From an uncultured Desulfotomaculum sp. (GTDB taxonomy: Bacteria > Bacillota > Desulfotomaculia > Desulfotomaculales > Desulfotomaculaceae), in NCBI GenBank assembly GCA_946411205.1, contig CAMKDG010000018.1:1-39442 (forward strand): a DNA stretch of 39,442 bases, given 5' to 3'. Position 1 is the stretch's first letter. Each line of letters starts with the position of its first letter. Below are positions 31,317 to 39,442 of the stretch, in pieces. Below the pieces are notes generated by a model that saw only the letters and a program-made list of their open reading frames with translations, made no database searches and was not told where the DNA came from. A program made the position numbers and the translations under genes.

Positions 31317-32435
31317 TTAATGGTTACCTGCTTCTGAAGTATCCTCCTGTTTTCTCTCTCGTTTCCTAACTAGAGACACCACTAAGAGTAAAAATGGTAG
31401 TACAATGGTGGGGATCAGTCCCCAAACAGTAAAATAATTTAGATTCAGAGTTCCTATGGTCTCTACATCTGGTGGTATGATACTTACACTAAAACACAAT
31501 AGGCTCACTGCCCAGAGAAGGGGACGATAATCTTGTAATCGAAAGGTTCGGGCTAAAATAACTGTTGAGGCATACAAGGTAATGGACAGTTTAAGAAAAC
31601 CCACCATAGCCCAGGTTAACAAGAAGACCGATTCTGCACGCTGAAAAAAGCGACCAAAACTAACCAAACGGCTGAGATTAAAGAAGGGAAGAACTTTTTC
31701 TGAAGCTAATTCCACCCCTAAGCCCAGAATCAGTAAGAGAATTAAGATTGTTCGAATGATTCCGCTAGCAGAAATAGCTACCAAACCAACCGAACGACAG
31801 TTTTGCCAGTTGCCAAAGGAATGAAAAATTACGGCAGCTAAAAGACCCTCGCTTAAAATGAGTAATTTATATTGACCCTCTGTTATTATTTTTAGAGGAT
31901 TCATGCTCCACAGCGGATAAAAATTAGTAACATCAACGTAATTTAGTACCGCCACAAACAAAATAAGGATCCCTCCGAGGATAAAGGTGATGGATATTCG
32001 GGATACCCTGGCGATGGTCTCTAAACCATAATAACAGCTAATAATCGCTGCCAAAGTGAGGGTCACCATAATCACACTGATCGGAGTCGTGGGCAAGGCC
32101 GCAGTTAATAAAGCCTCACCATACCTTCTGATGAGAATGGCCTCCTCTATAATAAAATACAAAGCAAATAACAAATTACATAGTATCCCCAGATAAGGAC
32201 CCACAAGTTGTTCGCTGGCTTCGATAATGGTGGTTCCCTGATGTCTTTTCATCAAGGAAACAATAATCCAGTATTGTAATAGCATGACTGCCATCGTAAA
32301 CAGAGCCATTAACCAGGCCATGTTTTTTCCCAATTCAATGGCTACACTGGGTTCCACCAAATATATGGTAGCAAGATTGGAAATTAGAAGCAGGGAAACC
32401 CCTTCGGCAAAACCAAATTTTCCTTCTCTTATCAA
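31317..32435 (-). CDS. gerB: Spore germinant receptor subunit B (GerAB/APC-type permease)
   Basis: 372 residues with about ten membrane helices, of the amino acid-polyamine-organocation fold, thought to bind the germinant. I chose TTG at 32435: it overlaps the gerA stop as TTGA and has AAGGAAGAG at 6 nt. A TTG at 32471 has its GAGG directly touching, which is unlikely to work. Starting with LIREGKFGFAEGVSLLLIS matches other B subunits. It is followed by gerC after 39 nt. Confidence 0.88.
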   Translation of the reverse strand: MIREGKFGFAEGVSLLLISNLATIYLVEPSVAIELGKNMAWLMALFTMAVMLLQYWIIVSLMKRHQGTTIIEASEQLVGPYLGILCNLLFALYFIIEEAILIRRYGEALLTAALPTTPISVIMVTLTLAAIISCYYGLETIARVSRISITFILGGILILFVAVLNYVDVTNFYPLWSMNPLKIITEGQYKLLILSEGLLAAVIFHSFGNWQNCRSVGLVAISASGIIRTILILLLILGLGVELASEKVLPFFNLSRLVSFGRFFQRAESVFLLTWAMVGFLKLSITLYASTVILARTFRLQDYRPLLWAVSLLCFSVSIIPPDVETIGTLNLNYFTVWGLIPTIVLPFLLLVVSLVRKRERKQEDTSEAGNH

Positions 32436-34333
32436 GATTTTCTCTTCCTTTTGCTGGATTCTTTCACCCAACCTCTGGCGATATTAGGCTGAAATCGCTC
32501 TTGCTGAGTATTTAGAAAATCAGGTCTCTTTTCCCAAGAAAAGACTGGTTTGCGCAGCAGCACATCCCCGGTCGAATCGGTGGTTGGCGACATGGGGGCT
32601 AAATAAGGTACCCCAAAGGATTTAAGAGAAGACAACATATGCATTTGCACAAATAAACCAAAGATAATACCCACAAAGCCCAAGGCTGCACCTAAAAAGA
32701 TATAGGCAAAACGGATGATACGCAGGGAAAATTGCAACGAGTAATAGGGTACCGCAAAGGAAGACAGACCGGTAACCGCCACGATAATGATCAGAATGGG
32801 ACTGACAATATTGGCCTGTACCGCTGCCTGTCCCAAAATCAATGCCCCTACAATACCAATGGTATTCCCCACAGCTCCCGGTACACGGAGGCCAGCCTCT
32901 CGAATGAGTTCAAAGGATACTTCCATGATAATAACCTCTACTAAACTAGGAAAGGGTACCTTTTCCCTGGCTCCAGCTATAGCCAATAGCAGTTCCGTGG
33001 GAACCATCTCTTTGTGAAATAAAACAATGGCCAGATAAATACCTGGTGTTAGAAAGGAAATATAAAAAGCAACCGTTCTAATCAGCCGCAGGAAGGTGCC
33101 ATACAGCGGACGGAGAAAATAATCATCCATGGTATGTAGCTGGTCGAACATCGTGGTGGGAACCACCAGTGCATAAGGACTGCCGTCCAGGAGAATCGCA
33201 ATTTTGCCCCGCAGGATATGAAAAGCAACCCGATCCGGTCTTTCCGTAGCCATCACCTGCGGAGCAATATTCCAAGGACGTTCCTCTATATATTGCTCTA
33301 AAATGCCGCTATCGACGATACCATCAACTTGGAGAGATTCAATTCTTCGCTTAACCTCTTTTAACAGCTTCGGATTGACCACATCTCGCAAATACATAAT
33401 AGCCACATCACGATGGGTTGTTTCCCCTACCTTAACCATCTCAGTAGTTAATTTGGCAGAGCGTATTTGTTTCCGTATAAGTCCTGTATTAGCCCGCAAG
33501 GTTTCGCTAAAGGCTTCCTGGGGACCTCGGATAACCTGTTCATTAACCGGATAAAATATACCCCTGTGTTCCCAACCCTTGGTTTCCACCAGCAGAGCTT
33601 GATCGCAGCCCTCCACAAAAACGGCAGTGGAACCAAAATTCACACCGGCTACAATTTGCTCAAATTCATCGTGAACATTGACCTGGTTGCCGATTAATAC
33701 CCGTTTTTCAATATGGTCTATGAGGTAACCATCTACTGTGGGCTGAAAATTGGAAAACAGCATTAAGGGCTGCAGTACATAAGTATTGATGGATGTCTTG
33801 TCACTCATGCCTTCCATAAATACGGCAAAGGCCTTGACGGGTGGCACCACAGCAATGGTAAACTCCCGGATAATAAAGTCTTTGTTATTCGGTATGTCAT
33901 AGATTTCTTCGATGCGCTTTTGGTTAACTTCTAAATAAGGGCTGACCTGTTCTGGATCTTGATCTTCTTGAACCTGGTACATTTTTAGTGGTTTTCTTAG
34001 ATCAGTTGTCGAGTTCTTTTGTTTTTGACTGAATTTCTGATCTTCCTTGGCTGAAACTGGTTCCTTCTTTTCTTCTTCCGTTTTGGTTTGTTTCTGTTCA
34101 GACCTCTCCCGACCCGTTATTTTTTCGGGTCGCTTTAAGCGGGAACGCATTTTCGGCTGGGGCTTTGCTGCTTCCTCTTCAGCAGCATTGGCATCCCCAG
34201 CTTGATCTGTTTCAACCGGTCTATCCTTTTTTACCATTGCTCTCTCTTCAGGCGTTTCTTCTAACACAAAACCTTCCCGATCACTGTTCGGCTTATAGGT
34301 AAAGGTTTGTTTCAGTTCTTTCCACCAATTCAT
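32432..34333 (-). CDS. gerA: Spore germinant receptor subunit A
   Basis: About 633 residues from the ATG at 34333; further ATGs up to 34369 exist and none has a strong ribosome site. The first 110-120 residues are very polar (repeated K, E, Q, with PEKITGRERSEQKQTKTEEE), longer than in many A subunits. Then the conserved soluble domain (FTIAVVPPVKAFAVFMEGMSD, LIDGS-type PYALVVPTTMFDQL), and four to five membrane helices near the C-terminus (VAFYISFLTPGIYLA, VGNTIGIVGALILGQAAV). The A subunit carries the signal within the receptor; it is the first gene of the operon. Confidence 0.88.
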   Translation of the reverse strand: MNWWKELKQTFTYKPNSDREGFVLEETPEERAMVKKDRPVETDQAGDANAAEEEAAKPQPKMRSRLKRPEKITGRERSEQKQTKTEEEKKEPVSAKEDQKFSQKQKNSTTDLRKPLKMYQVQEDQDPEQVSPYLEVNQKRIEEIYDIPNNKDFIIREFTIAVVPPVKAFAVFMEGMSDKTSINTYVLQPLMLFSNFQPTVDGYLIDHIEKRVLIGNQVNVHDEFEQIVAGVNFGSTAVFVEGCDQALLVETKGWEHRGIFYPVNEQVIRGPQEAFSETLRANTGLIRKQIRSAKLTTEMVKVGETTHRDVAIMYLRDVVNPKLLKEVKRRIESLQVDGIVDSGILEQYIEERPWNIAPQVMATERPDRVAFHILRGKIAILLDGSPYALVVPTTMFDQLHTMDDYFLRPLYGTFLRLIRTVAFYISFLTPGIYLAIVLFHKEMVPTELLLAIAGAREKVPFPSLVEVIIMEVSFELIREAGLRVPGAVGNTIGIVGALILGQAAVQANIVSPILIIIVAVTGLSSFAVPYYSLQFSLRIIRFAYIFLGAALGFVGIIFGLFVQMHMLSSLKSFGVPYLAPMSPTTDSTGDVLLRKPVFSWEKRPDFLNTQQERFQPNIARGWVKESSKRKRKS

Positions 34334-34519
34334 TGTCATCACCATTGTTAGTTTTTCCATCTTTGACATTACTATGTATAACTGGCTGGTTTATCGCCGG
34401 TTTGTCCGGTTTGTAATGTATAATAGTGCTATCGTCTAAAGAACCCGATTCGGTCCAGGACAAACTATAAGACAACACTACGGGAATGATTCGGTTGAAT
34501 ACATGAAAGGAGCAAATTT

Positions 34520-35296
34520 ATGAAAGATATTATTCGTGTAATCGGCCTTAACAAATCCTTCACGCTTTCTACCAAGCAGCAAAAGTTAGCAAAAAGCCGG
34601 GAAAAGGTCATTCATGCGGTAACTGATCTGTCCTTCACGGTAGAGCAGGGAGAAATTTTTGGTCTTTTGGGACCAAATGGCGCTGGTAAAACCACCACAC
34701 TCCGTATGCTTGCCACCCTTATCAAGCCAGACAGCGGCGAAGCTGTTTTGGCTGGGGCCAACGTCGTTTCGCAGCCGGAGATTGTCCGCACAAAAATCGG
34801 CTTTCTGACCAGTGAATTGAAATTGGAGGAATTTTTCACCCCCAACTATCTCTATAATTTCTTTGCTTCGCTCCATGGCATCAACCCAAAGCTGCGTGAC
34901 CAGCGTAAAAGGGATCTATTTGAAAAGTTCGGCATCAACAATTTTGCTGAGGTCAAAATTGCCAACCTCTCCACTGGTATGAAGCAGAAGGTATCCTTAG
35001 CAATTTCCCTCGTCCATGATCCCGGAATCATTATCTTTGACGAGCCAACAAACGGCCTTGATGTCATTACCGCTAAGGTGGTCACGGACTACTTGATCGC
35101 GCTCCGTGCTCAGGGGAAAACCATTCTCGTTTCCACACATATTTTCAGCCTAGTTGAAAAAATTTGCGATAGAGTCGGCATTATCATAAAAGGCAGCATG
35201 GCCGCCTGTGGCAAGCTCGACGATATTCGGGGGGGAAAGACTTTAGAAGACCGATTTTTTAAGATCTATTCGGAAACGATGGGTGTGGTGGTATGA
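34520..35296 (+). CDS. ABC transporter ATPase, NatA-like
   Basis: 258 residues. Walker A GPNGAGKTT at about 53-61, Q-loop absent as usual in this subgroup but with a FLTSELKLEEF lid, signature LSTGMKQKV, Walker B IIIFDEPTNGLD and switch STHIFS. The insert STKQQKLAKSREKVIHAV between strand 1 and Walker A resembles NatA-type ATPases of ABC-2 exporters. AAAGGAG is 6 nt before the ATG. The TGA overlaps the next ATG by 4 nt, so it forms one exporter with the permease. Substrate could be sodium or a drug. It is divergent from the ger operon. Confidence 0.85.
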   Translation: MKDIIRVIGLNKSFTLSTKQQKLAKSREKVIHAVTDLSFTVEQGEIFGLLGPNGAGKTTTLRMLATLIKPDSGEAVLAGANVVSQPEIVRTKIGFLTSELKLEEFFTPNYLYNFFASLHGINPKLRDQRKRDLFEKFGINNFAEVKIANLSTGMKQKVSLAISLVHDPGIIIFDEPTNGLDVITAKVVTDYLIALRAQGKTILVSTHIFSLVEKICDRVGIIIKGSMAACGKLDDIRGGKTLEDRFFKIYSETMGVVV

Positions 35297-36471
35297 AAAA
35301 CATCGTTATGATCATTATAAAAAAAGAGCTTGCTCGTTTTTTTGGTGACAAGCGACTGATGCTGACGGCTGTTCTGCTGCCCGGCATGATGATCTATCTT
35401 ATCTATTCCTTCATGGGCAGTACCCTGTCGGGCCTATTCAAGTCCGACAGTGATTATAGATATACGATTTCCACGGTGAATCTGCCAAAATCTATCTCGA
35501 CCTTGACTGGGGATATGGCAGCTGACTTTACAGCCATTGATGTGGGTAAAATAGCAGACGCCAAGATCGCCATTGCCGAAAAAAAGCTTGATTTGCTGGC
35601 CGTGTTCCCCGAAAATTTTGATGTTCAGGTTGCGGCTCATAACCCAGCTTCAGGCGAGACGGCTCCTCATGTGGCGTTGTATTATAACACTACGCGAACC
35701 GAGTCCTCCAAGGCCTATAACCTGCTGACCACCCTTCTGAACACCTACGAAAGTTCCCTGGCCAATAAATTCGATGTTAACGCGGGTGAAGATCCCTTTA
35801 ACCTCGCTACCAAGAAGGATGCTTCAGGCCTTCTCTTCTCTTCTATGCTGCCGATGTTGCTAATGATATTCCTGTTCTCTGGTTGTATGGCTGTTGCCCT
35901 CGAAGCGATTGCCGGAGAGAAAGAGCGTGGTACCATTGCTACTATGCTCATCACGCCGGTAAAGCGCAGCGAACTAGTTATGGGAAAAATCATTGCCCTT
36001 GCAATTGTCGCACTGATTTCCGGCTCCTCCAGCATTTTAGGAACGCTACTGTCCCTGCCGAGGTTTATGAGTGCTACCAAAGGTATGCCGACCGCTTTTT
36101 ATGGCTTCGTTGATTACGCCATGCTCGCAGCGGTGGTGCTCTCCACAGTATTGTTATTCATTTCAATGATTTCCATTGTTTCCGCCTATGCCAAAACCGT
36201 AAAAGAGGCACAGACCTCCGTTATGCCTTTGATGATTGTGGTTATGCTGGTGGGAGTTACAGGCATGTTTAGTGGCACGGCCCAAACTGAAACACTGTAT
36301 TATTTCATCCCGGTCTACAACAGTGTGCAGAGTATGGTGGGAATACTCTCTTTCAACGCTACCGCAACCTATATATCCATCACAGTGCTGGTGAACCTTC
36401 TGCTATCCGTAGCTTGCGGTTTTGTGCTAACCTGGATGTTCAATAACGAGAAGATCATGTTTAACAAGTGA
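35293..36471 (+). CDS. ABC-2 type permease, NatB-like
   Basis: 392 residues. One membrane helix near the N-terminus (LMLTAVLLPGMMIYLIYSFM), a soluble extracytoplasmic domain of about 150 residues, then a cluster of five helices from about 180 including EKERGTIATMLITPVKRSE, the typical ABC-2 coupling region. Partner of the overlapping ATPase. NatB-like overall; sodium extrusion is the model for the family but not demonstrated. Codon choice looks more GC-rich than the ger genes beside it, which could mean a separate origin. Confidence 0.82.
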   Translation: MKNIVMIIIKKELARFFGDKRLMLTAVLLPGMMIYLIYSFMGSTLSGLFKSDSDYRYTISTVNLPKSISTLTGDMAADFTAIDVGKIADAKIAIAEKKLDLLAVFPENFDVQVAAHNPASGETAPHVALYYNTTRTESSKAYNLLTTLLNTYESSLANKFDVNAGEDPFNLATKKDASGLLFSSMLPMLLMIFLFSGCMAVALEAIAGEKERGTIATMLITPVKRSELVMGKIIALAIVALISGSSSILGTLLSLPRFMSATKGMPTAFYGFVDYAMLAAVVLSTVLLFISMISIVSAYAKTVKEAQTSVMPLMIVVMLVGVTGMFSGTAQTETLYYFIPVYNSVQSMVGILSFNATATYISITVLVNLLLSVACGFVLTWMFNNEKIMFNK

Positions 36472-36481
36472 TGAATGCAGA

Positions 36482-36522
36482 AACCCGGATAAAGGACTTT
36501 TTTAGTGTCCGTTATCCGGGTT
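36482..36522. terminator. Hairpin between convergent natB-like and hypD
   Basis: AACCCGGATAA pairs with TTATCCGGGTT, with an inner GGAC/GTCC, ending in weak T-rich sequence on each strand. It lies between two convergent genes and likely ends both transcripts. Confidence 0.65.
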
Positions 36523-36540
36523 CCCTCTGTGCTTACCTAC

Positions 36541-38913
36541 TTAACAGAAGCTTTGTTCTGTTCTTTCGATAATTTCATCTTGCAATTCTTTACTTAGGTT
36601 GTGGAATAAATCACTGTAGCCGGCTACTCTGACGATCAAGCCCTTGTATTCTTCGGGCCGCTCCTGGGCAGCCAAGAGAGTTTTCCGATCAATCACGTTA
36701 AACTGAATATGGTGTCCATCCATGTTAAAATAAGTCCTTACCAGGGAAACCATGTTTTCCAAGCCATCATTCCCTGCTACTACAGAAGGATTGAATTTTT
36801 GGTTCAAGAGGGTTCCGCCGGTGCGCAAATGATCCATTTTGGCTGCGGATTTAATCACTGCGGTGGGTCCTTGGCGGTCTGAACCCTGTTCCGGAGAAAT
36901 GCCCTCGGAGAGAGGTTTCCAGGCCAGCCTGCCGTTGGGGGTAGCTCTGGTCACAGAACCAAAGTAGACATGGCAGGTGGTGGGCAGCATATCAATACGA
37001 TAGCTTCCCCCTTTCCTATTCTTTCTCCCGTTTACTGCATCATAGAAGACATTAAAGGCAGTCAACATAATGGTGTCGGCAAAGTCATCATCGTTCCCGT
37101 ATTTAGGCGTTTTGTTCTGCACCAGATGGCGGATCTGTTCATAGCCGACGAAATTAGCCTCCAGGGCCTGCATAAGCTCCTGCAGGGTGAATTTTTTATG
37201 TTCAAATATATTGTATTTGATAGCCGTTAGGCAATCGGTGAGGGTACCAATACCCACGCCTTGAATATAGGAGGTATTGTATCTGGCACCTCCGGCGTTA
37301 TAATCCAGGCCTTTTTTAATACAATCACTGACGGTAACGGATAAAAAGGGACAAGGCATTTGGCTGGCATAAATTTTTTCAATCATGTGATTACCCTTAA
37401 TTTTGATATCTGTAAAGTGATTTACTTGCTTTTCAAAGGCTGCAAATAGCTCCTGATAGCTTAGATAGTCCGTGGCATAGCCGGTGGTTAGCCCTAGCTG
37501 TTGACCGGAAACCTGATCATAACCGTTATTTAAAGTGATTTCCAGTATTTTAGGTAGGTTGAAATAGCCGGTTAAAATATAGGCTTCTTTACCAAAGGCG
37601 CCGGTCTCCACACAACCACTGGCGCCGCCTTCTCTGGCGTCCGCAATGTCTTTCCCAGCCCGTAAAAGTTCTTGAATAATCGCATCGGTGTTGTAAAAGG
37701 CCGGTTGACCCCAGCCCCTGCGGGAAATCTCACAAGCCCTTTTGATGAACTGATGGGGTGTCTTGCGGCTGATCTGGACATTGGAACTGGGCTGCAGCAG
37801 CTTCATTTCATCCATCACATCCAGTATTAAATAGCTCACCTCATTGACCCCATCGGAACCGTCCGCCTTCACACCACCCGTGTTCAGATTGGCAAAATCA
37901 GTATAGGTACCGCTCTCTTTAAGGGTAATCCCCACCTTGGGAGGCGCCGGTTGGTTGTTGAACTTCACCCATAAACATTCCAGCAGTTCTTTGGCCTGCT
38001 CCTCTGTCAGAGTCCCTTCTGCTAGGTCTTTTTGATAAAATGGATCAAGATGCTGGTCCAGCCTGCCGGGGCTAAAGGCATCCCAGTTATTTAATTCGGT
38101 GGTAACTCCAATATGCACAAACCAATACATCTGGATGGCTTGGGCAAAGGTTTCCGGTTTGTGAGCCGGTACCACATCACAATTGGCAGCGATACCCAAT
38201 AATTCTGCTTGACGCTTGGGATCTGCCTCCTGGGCTGCCCTTGCCCGGGCATAGGCAGCGTAACGCTGGCCAAAGGTAATGATGGCATCACAGCATATTT
38301 TCATAGCTTCTAGCTGTGCTTTTTTCTCATAGGCTTGCTCATCTTCCAATAAATCAAGGTTATCAATGGCCTGTTGAATTTCCTGCTTAAAGTCAAGGAA
38401 CCCTTTCTGGTACATTTTGCCGTCAGCCACGGTATGACCGGGAGAACGCTGTTCCATAAATTCTGTAAAAATACCGCTTTCATAGCAGGCTTTCCATTCT
38501 GGGCTCATATGACGGAGGATTGTTTCCCGCAAGGAACGTTTCTGCCAGTAGGGAATAATCTTTTCCGCCTGTACTTGCTTGGCCTCTGCACTGACTTTAA
38601 AAGAAATTTTTTCCCTTTGATGCATGACCTCGAAATCTTCCAGGGTGTGACAGCATAGTTCTGGGAAGGTGGGGGCAGATTGGGGACCCTCTCCCTTTTC
38701 ACCGACAATCAGTTCCCCTTCGTTGATACAAAGGTTTTTATTTTCTAAAATATGCTTAAACGTTAACGCCCTTAGGATGGGAATTTCTACTGTACCAGCA
38801 TACTTTTCATAGGCTTCGGTAACCAGTACCGCCCGCTCAATGGAAATAGCAGGCTCCACAGTCAGACTTTGTTTTCTTAATTGACGAATTCTTTCATTCA
38901 TACCCCGTTCCAT
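36541..38913 (-). CDS. hypD: trans-4-hydroxy-L-proline dehydratase (glycyl radical enzyme)
   Basis: 790 residues from the ATG at 38913. Removes water from trans-4-hydroxy-L-proline to give pyrroline-5-carboxylate. The active-site loop has C434 and E436 (SGCVETGAFG), the same numbers I remember for Clostridioides difficile HypD, and the radical glycine is G765 in RVAGYS. Other matching blocks are EFMEQRSPGHTV and KYGNDDDFADTIM. This points away from pyruvate formate-lyase and other GCVE dehydratases. GGAGG is 11 nt before the ATG. Its activase lies 7 nt upstream, so the two form one operon. No proC is seen in the window. Confidence 0.85.
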   Translation of the reverse strand: MERGMNERIRQLRKQSLTVEPAISIERAVLVTEAYEKYAGTVEIPILRALTFKHILENKNLCINEGELIVGEKGEGPQSAPTFPELCCHTLEDFEVMHQREKISFKVSAEAKQVQAEKIIPYWQKRSLRETILRHMSPEWKACYESGIFTEFMEQRSPGHTVADGKMYQKGFLDFKQEIQQAIDNLDLLEDEQAYEKKAQLEAMKICCDAIITFGQRYAAYARARAAQEADPKRQAELLGIAANCDVVPAHKPETFAQAIQMYWFVHIGVTTELNNWDAFSPGRLDQHLDPFYQKDLAEGTLTEEQAKELLECLWVKFNNQPAPPKVGITLKESGTYTDFANLNTGGVKADGSDGVNEVSYLILDVMDEMKLLQPSSNVQISRKTPHQFIKRACEISRRGWGQPAFYNTDAIIQELLRAGKDIADAREGGASGCVETGAFGKEAYILTGYFNLPKILEITLNNGYDQVSGQQLGLTTGYATDYLSYQELFAAFEKQVNHFTDIKIKGNHMIEKIYASQMPCPFLSVTVSDCIKKGLDYNAGGARYNTSYIQGVGIGTLTDCLTAIKYNIFEHKKFTLQELMQALEANFVGYEQIRHLVQNKTPKYGNDDDFADTIMLTAFNVFYDAVNGRKNRKGGSYRIDMLPTTCHVYFGSVTRATPNGRLAWKPLSEGISPEQGSDRQGPTAVIKSAAKMDHLRTGGTLLNQKFNPSVVAGNDGLENMVSLVRTYFNMDGHHIQFNVIDRKTLLAAQERPEEYKGLIVRVAGYSDLFHNLSKELQDEIIERTEQSFC

Positions 38914-38920
38914 AGATACG

Positions 38921-39442
38921 TCAACCTCCAATTTTCACTTTAAATTGATGGGCTTCCAAGAGCCCCTTTATTTCTTGCAATTTTTCTTCACTGGGCGTTG
39001 TCATTAGGTGATGCTCATAGGGCCTAGCCAACCTGCAATACTTCGATCGATGAAGATCATGATACGGTAATAAGTTAACTAACGCAATATTCATGCCCTT
39101 GGTAAATTCAATTATCTGCTTTAGGTGGTCGTTATCTGTATTAACTCCCTCTATCAGGGGGAGTCTTAGGTGAATAGTCGCCCCTTCTGTCGCCAACTTA
39201 TGTAGATTTTCCAAAATCAAACGGTTATCAGCCCCGGTGTATTGTTGGTGTCGTACAGGGTCCATTAGCTTCAGGTCGTAAAGAAAAATATCTACCTCTG
39301 GGAGAATGCGTGCAAAGCTGCTAAAGGGAACGTAGCCGCAGGTATCCACCGCCACAGCAATCCCTTTCTTTTTGCAATTTTTCACCAATTCTGCTACAAA
39401 ATCAATTTGACAAAGCGCCTCACCGCCGGAGAGAGTTACCCC
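38921..39442 (-). CDS. Glycyl-radical enzyme activase (radical SAM), partial
   Basis: The gene runs off the right edge, so the N-terminus, including the cysteine cluster motif, is missing. At least 174 codons remain, with frame open to the last base (GVTLSGGEALCQ at 39442-39407). That SGGE is the SAM-contact motif. Later DLKLMDPVRHQQYTGADN and LRLPLIEGVNTD are typical of PflA/HypE-type activases. It ends 7 nt before hypD and its stop overlaps the hypD ribosome site. Probably the HypD-activating enzyme. Confidence 0.85.
   Translation of the reverse strand, partial: GVTLSGGEALCQIDFVAELVKNCKKKGIAVAVDTCGYVPFSSFARILPEVDIFLYDLKLMDPVRHQQYTGADNRLILENLHKLATEGATIHLRLPLIEGVNTDNDHLKQIIEFTKGMNIALVNLLPYHDLHRSKYCRLARPYEHHLMTTPSEEKLQEIKGLLEAHQFKVKIGG

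Noticed and set aside
36541-38913. Annotation as pyruvate formate-lyase
   Set aside because: The active site has GCVE rather than the paired cysteines of pyruvate formate-lyase, and the sequence follows HypD.

Overview
The window looks like chromosome of a low-to-mid GC, anaerobic, endospore-forming Firmicute. The best guess is a Desulfotomaculum/Desulforamulus-type member of the Peptococcaceae. This rests on gene content: a spore SASP, sporulation protein YtaF, a complete ger germinant-receptor operon, an orphan sporulation-type histidine kinase, two thioredoxin-reductase-like flavoproteins and a glycyl-radical trans-4-hydroxy-L-proline dehydratase. It also rests on strong AAGGAGG ribosome binding sites and frequent TTG/GTG starts. 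The species call is inference. No rRNA, tRNA, CRISPR array, intact IS element or prophage was seen.

Layout. 1-4.6 kb: a divergent small SASP gene, then a tightly packed minus-strand operon queD-queC-DUF366-queE-folE-DUF4264-surE. It holds all four steps from GTP to preQ0, the queuosine precursor, plus an uncharacterised DUF366 protein embedded by overlapping start and stop codons. 4.6-8.6 kb: an HTH/DUF1232 regulator divergent from ytaF across a perfect inverted repeat, then bcrC, a TPR protein and a GNAT-like protein. 8.6-13.8 kb: a thioredoxin-reductase homologue that has lost its NADPH motifs, a possible IS scar, copZ, a small hydrophilic protein, a TatD-linked radical SAM protein, a TIGR04086 membrane protein, an orphan histidine kinase and pssA. 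13.8-21.9 kb: the exonuclease-helicase DinG, a small unknown protein, a cyclophilin, a YkvI-type transporter followed by what looks like a decayed cyclophilin 3' end, a TIGR04076 protein, nicotinate phosphoribosyltransferase and a UPF0173 hydrolase. 22-28.1 kb: sucCD with an unusual double-palindrome upstream region, a protein with a possible ComK-like pattern, a chemoreceptor, a candidate small RNA and canonical trxB. 28.2-34.4 kb: a HEAT-repeat protein and the ger operon gerA-gerB-gerC plus a 57-residue two-helix protein that fits the germinant receptor D subunit. 34.5-39.4 kb: a NatAB-like ABC exporter, then hypD and its radical SAM activase, which runs off the window edge.

How genes work together. 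FolE, QueD, QueE and QueC form one linear pathway (GTP to H2NTP to CPH4 to CDG to preQ0). GerA, GerB, GerC and the small fourth protein should form one inner-membrane spore receptor. HypE-like activase installs the glycyl radical on HypD, which dehydrates hydroxyproline to pyrroline-5-carboxylate, feeding proline or Stickland metabolism. TrxB and the NADPH-motif-less paralogue suggest two electron sources for thioredoxin reduction.

The least explained items are the DUF366 protein inside the queuosine operon, the NADPH-independent-looking thioredoxin reductase, the paired CCCTATAGGG palindromes before sucC, the cyclophilin-end remnant beyond ykvI, and the candidate small RNA near 27.1 kb. All functional calls come from reading motifs and from memory of protein families. 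No database search was possible.
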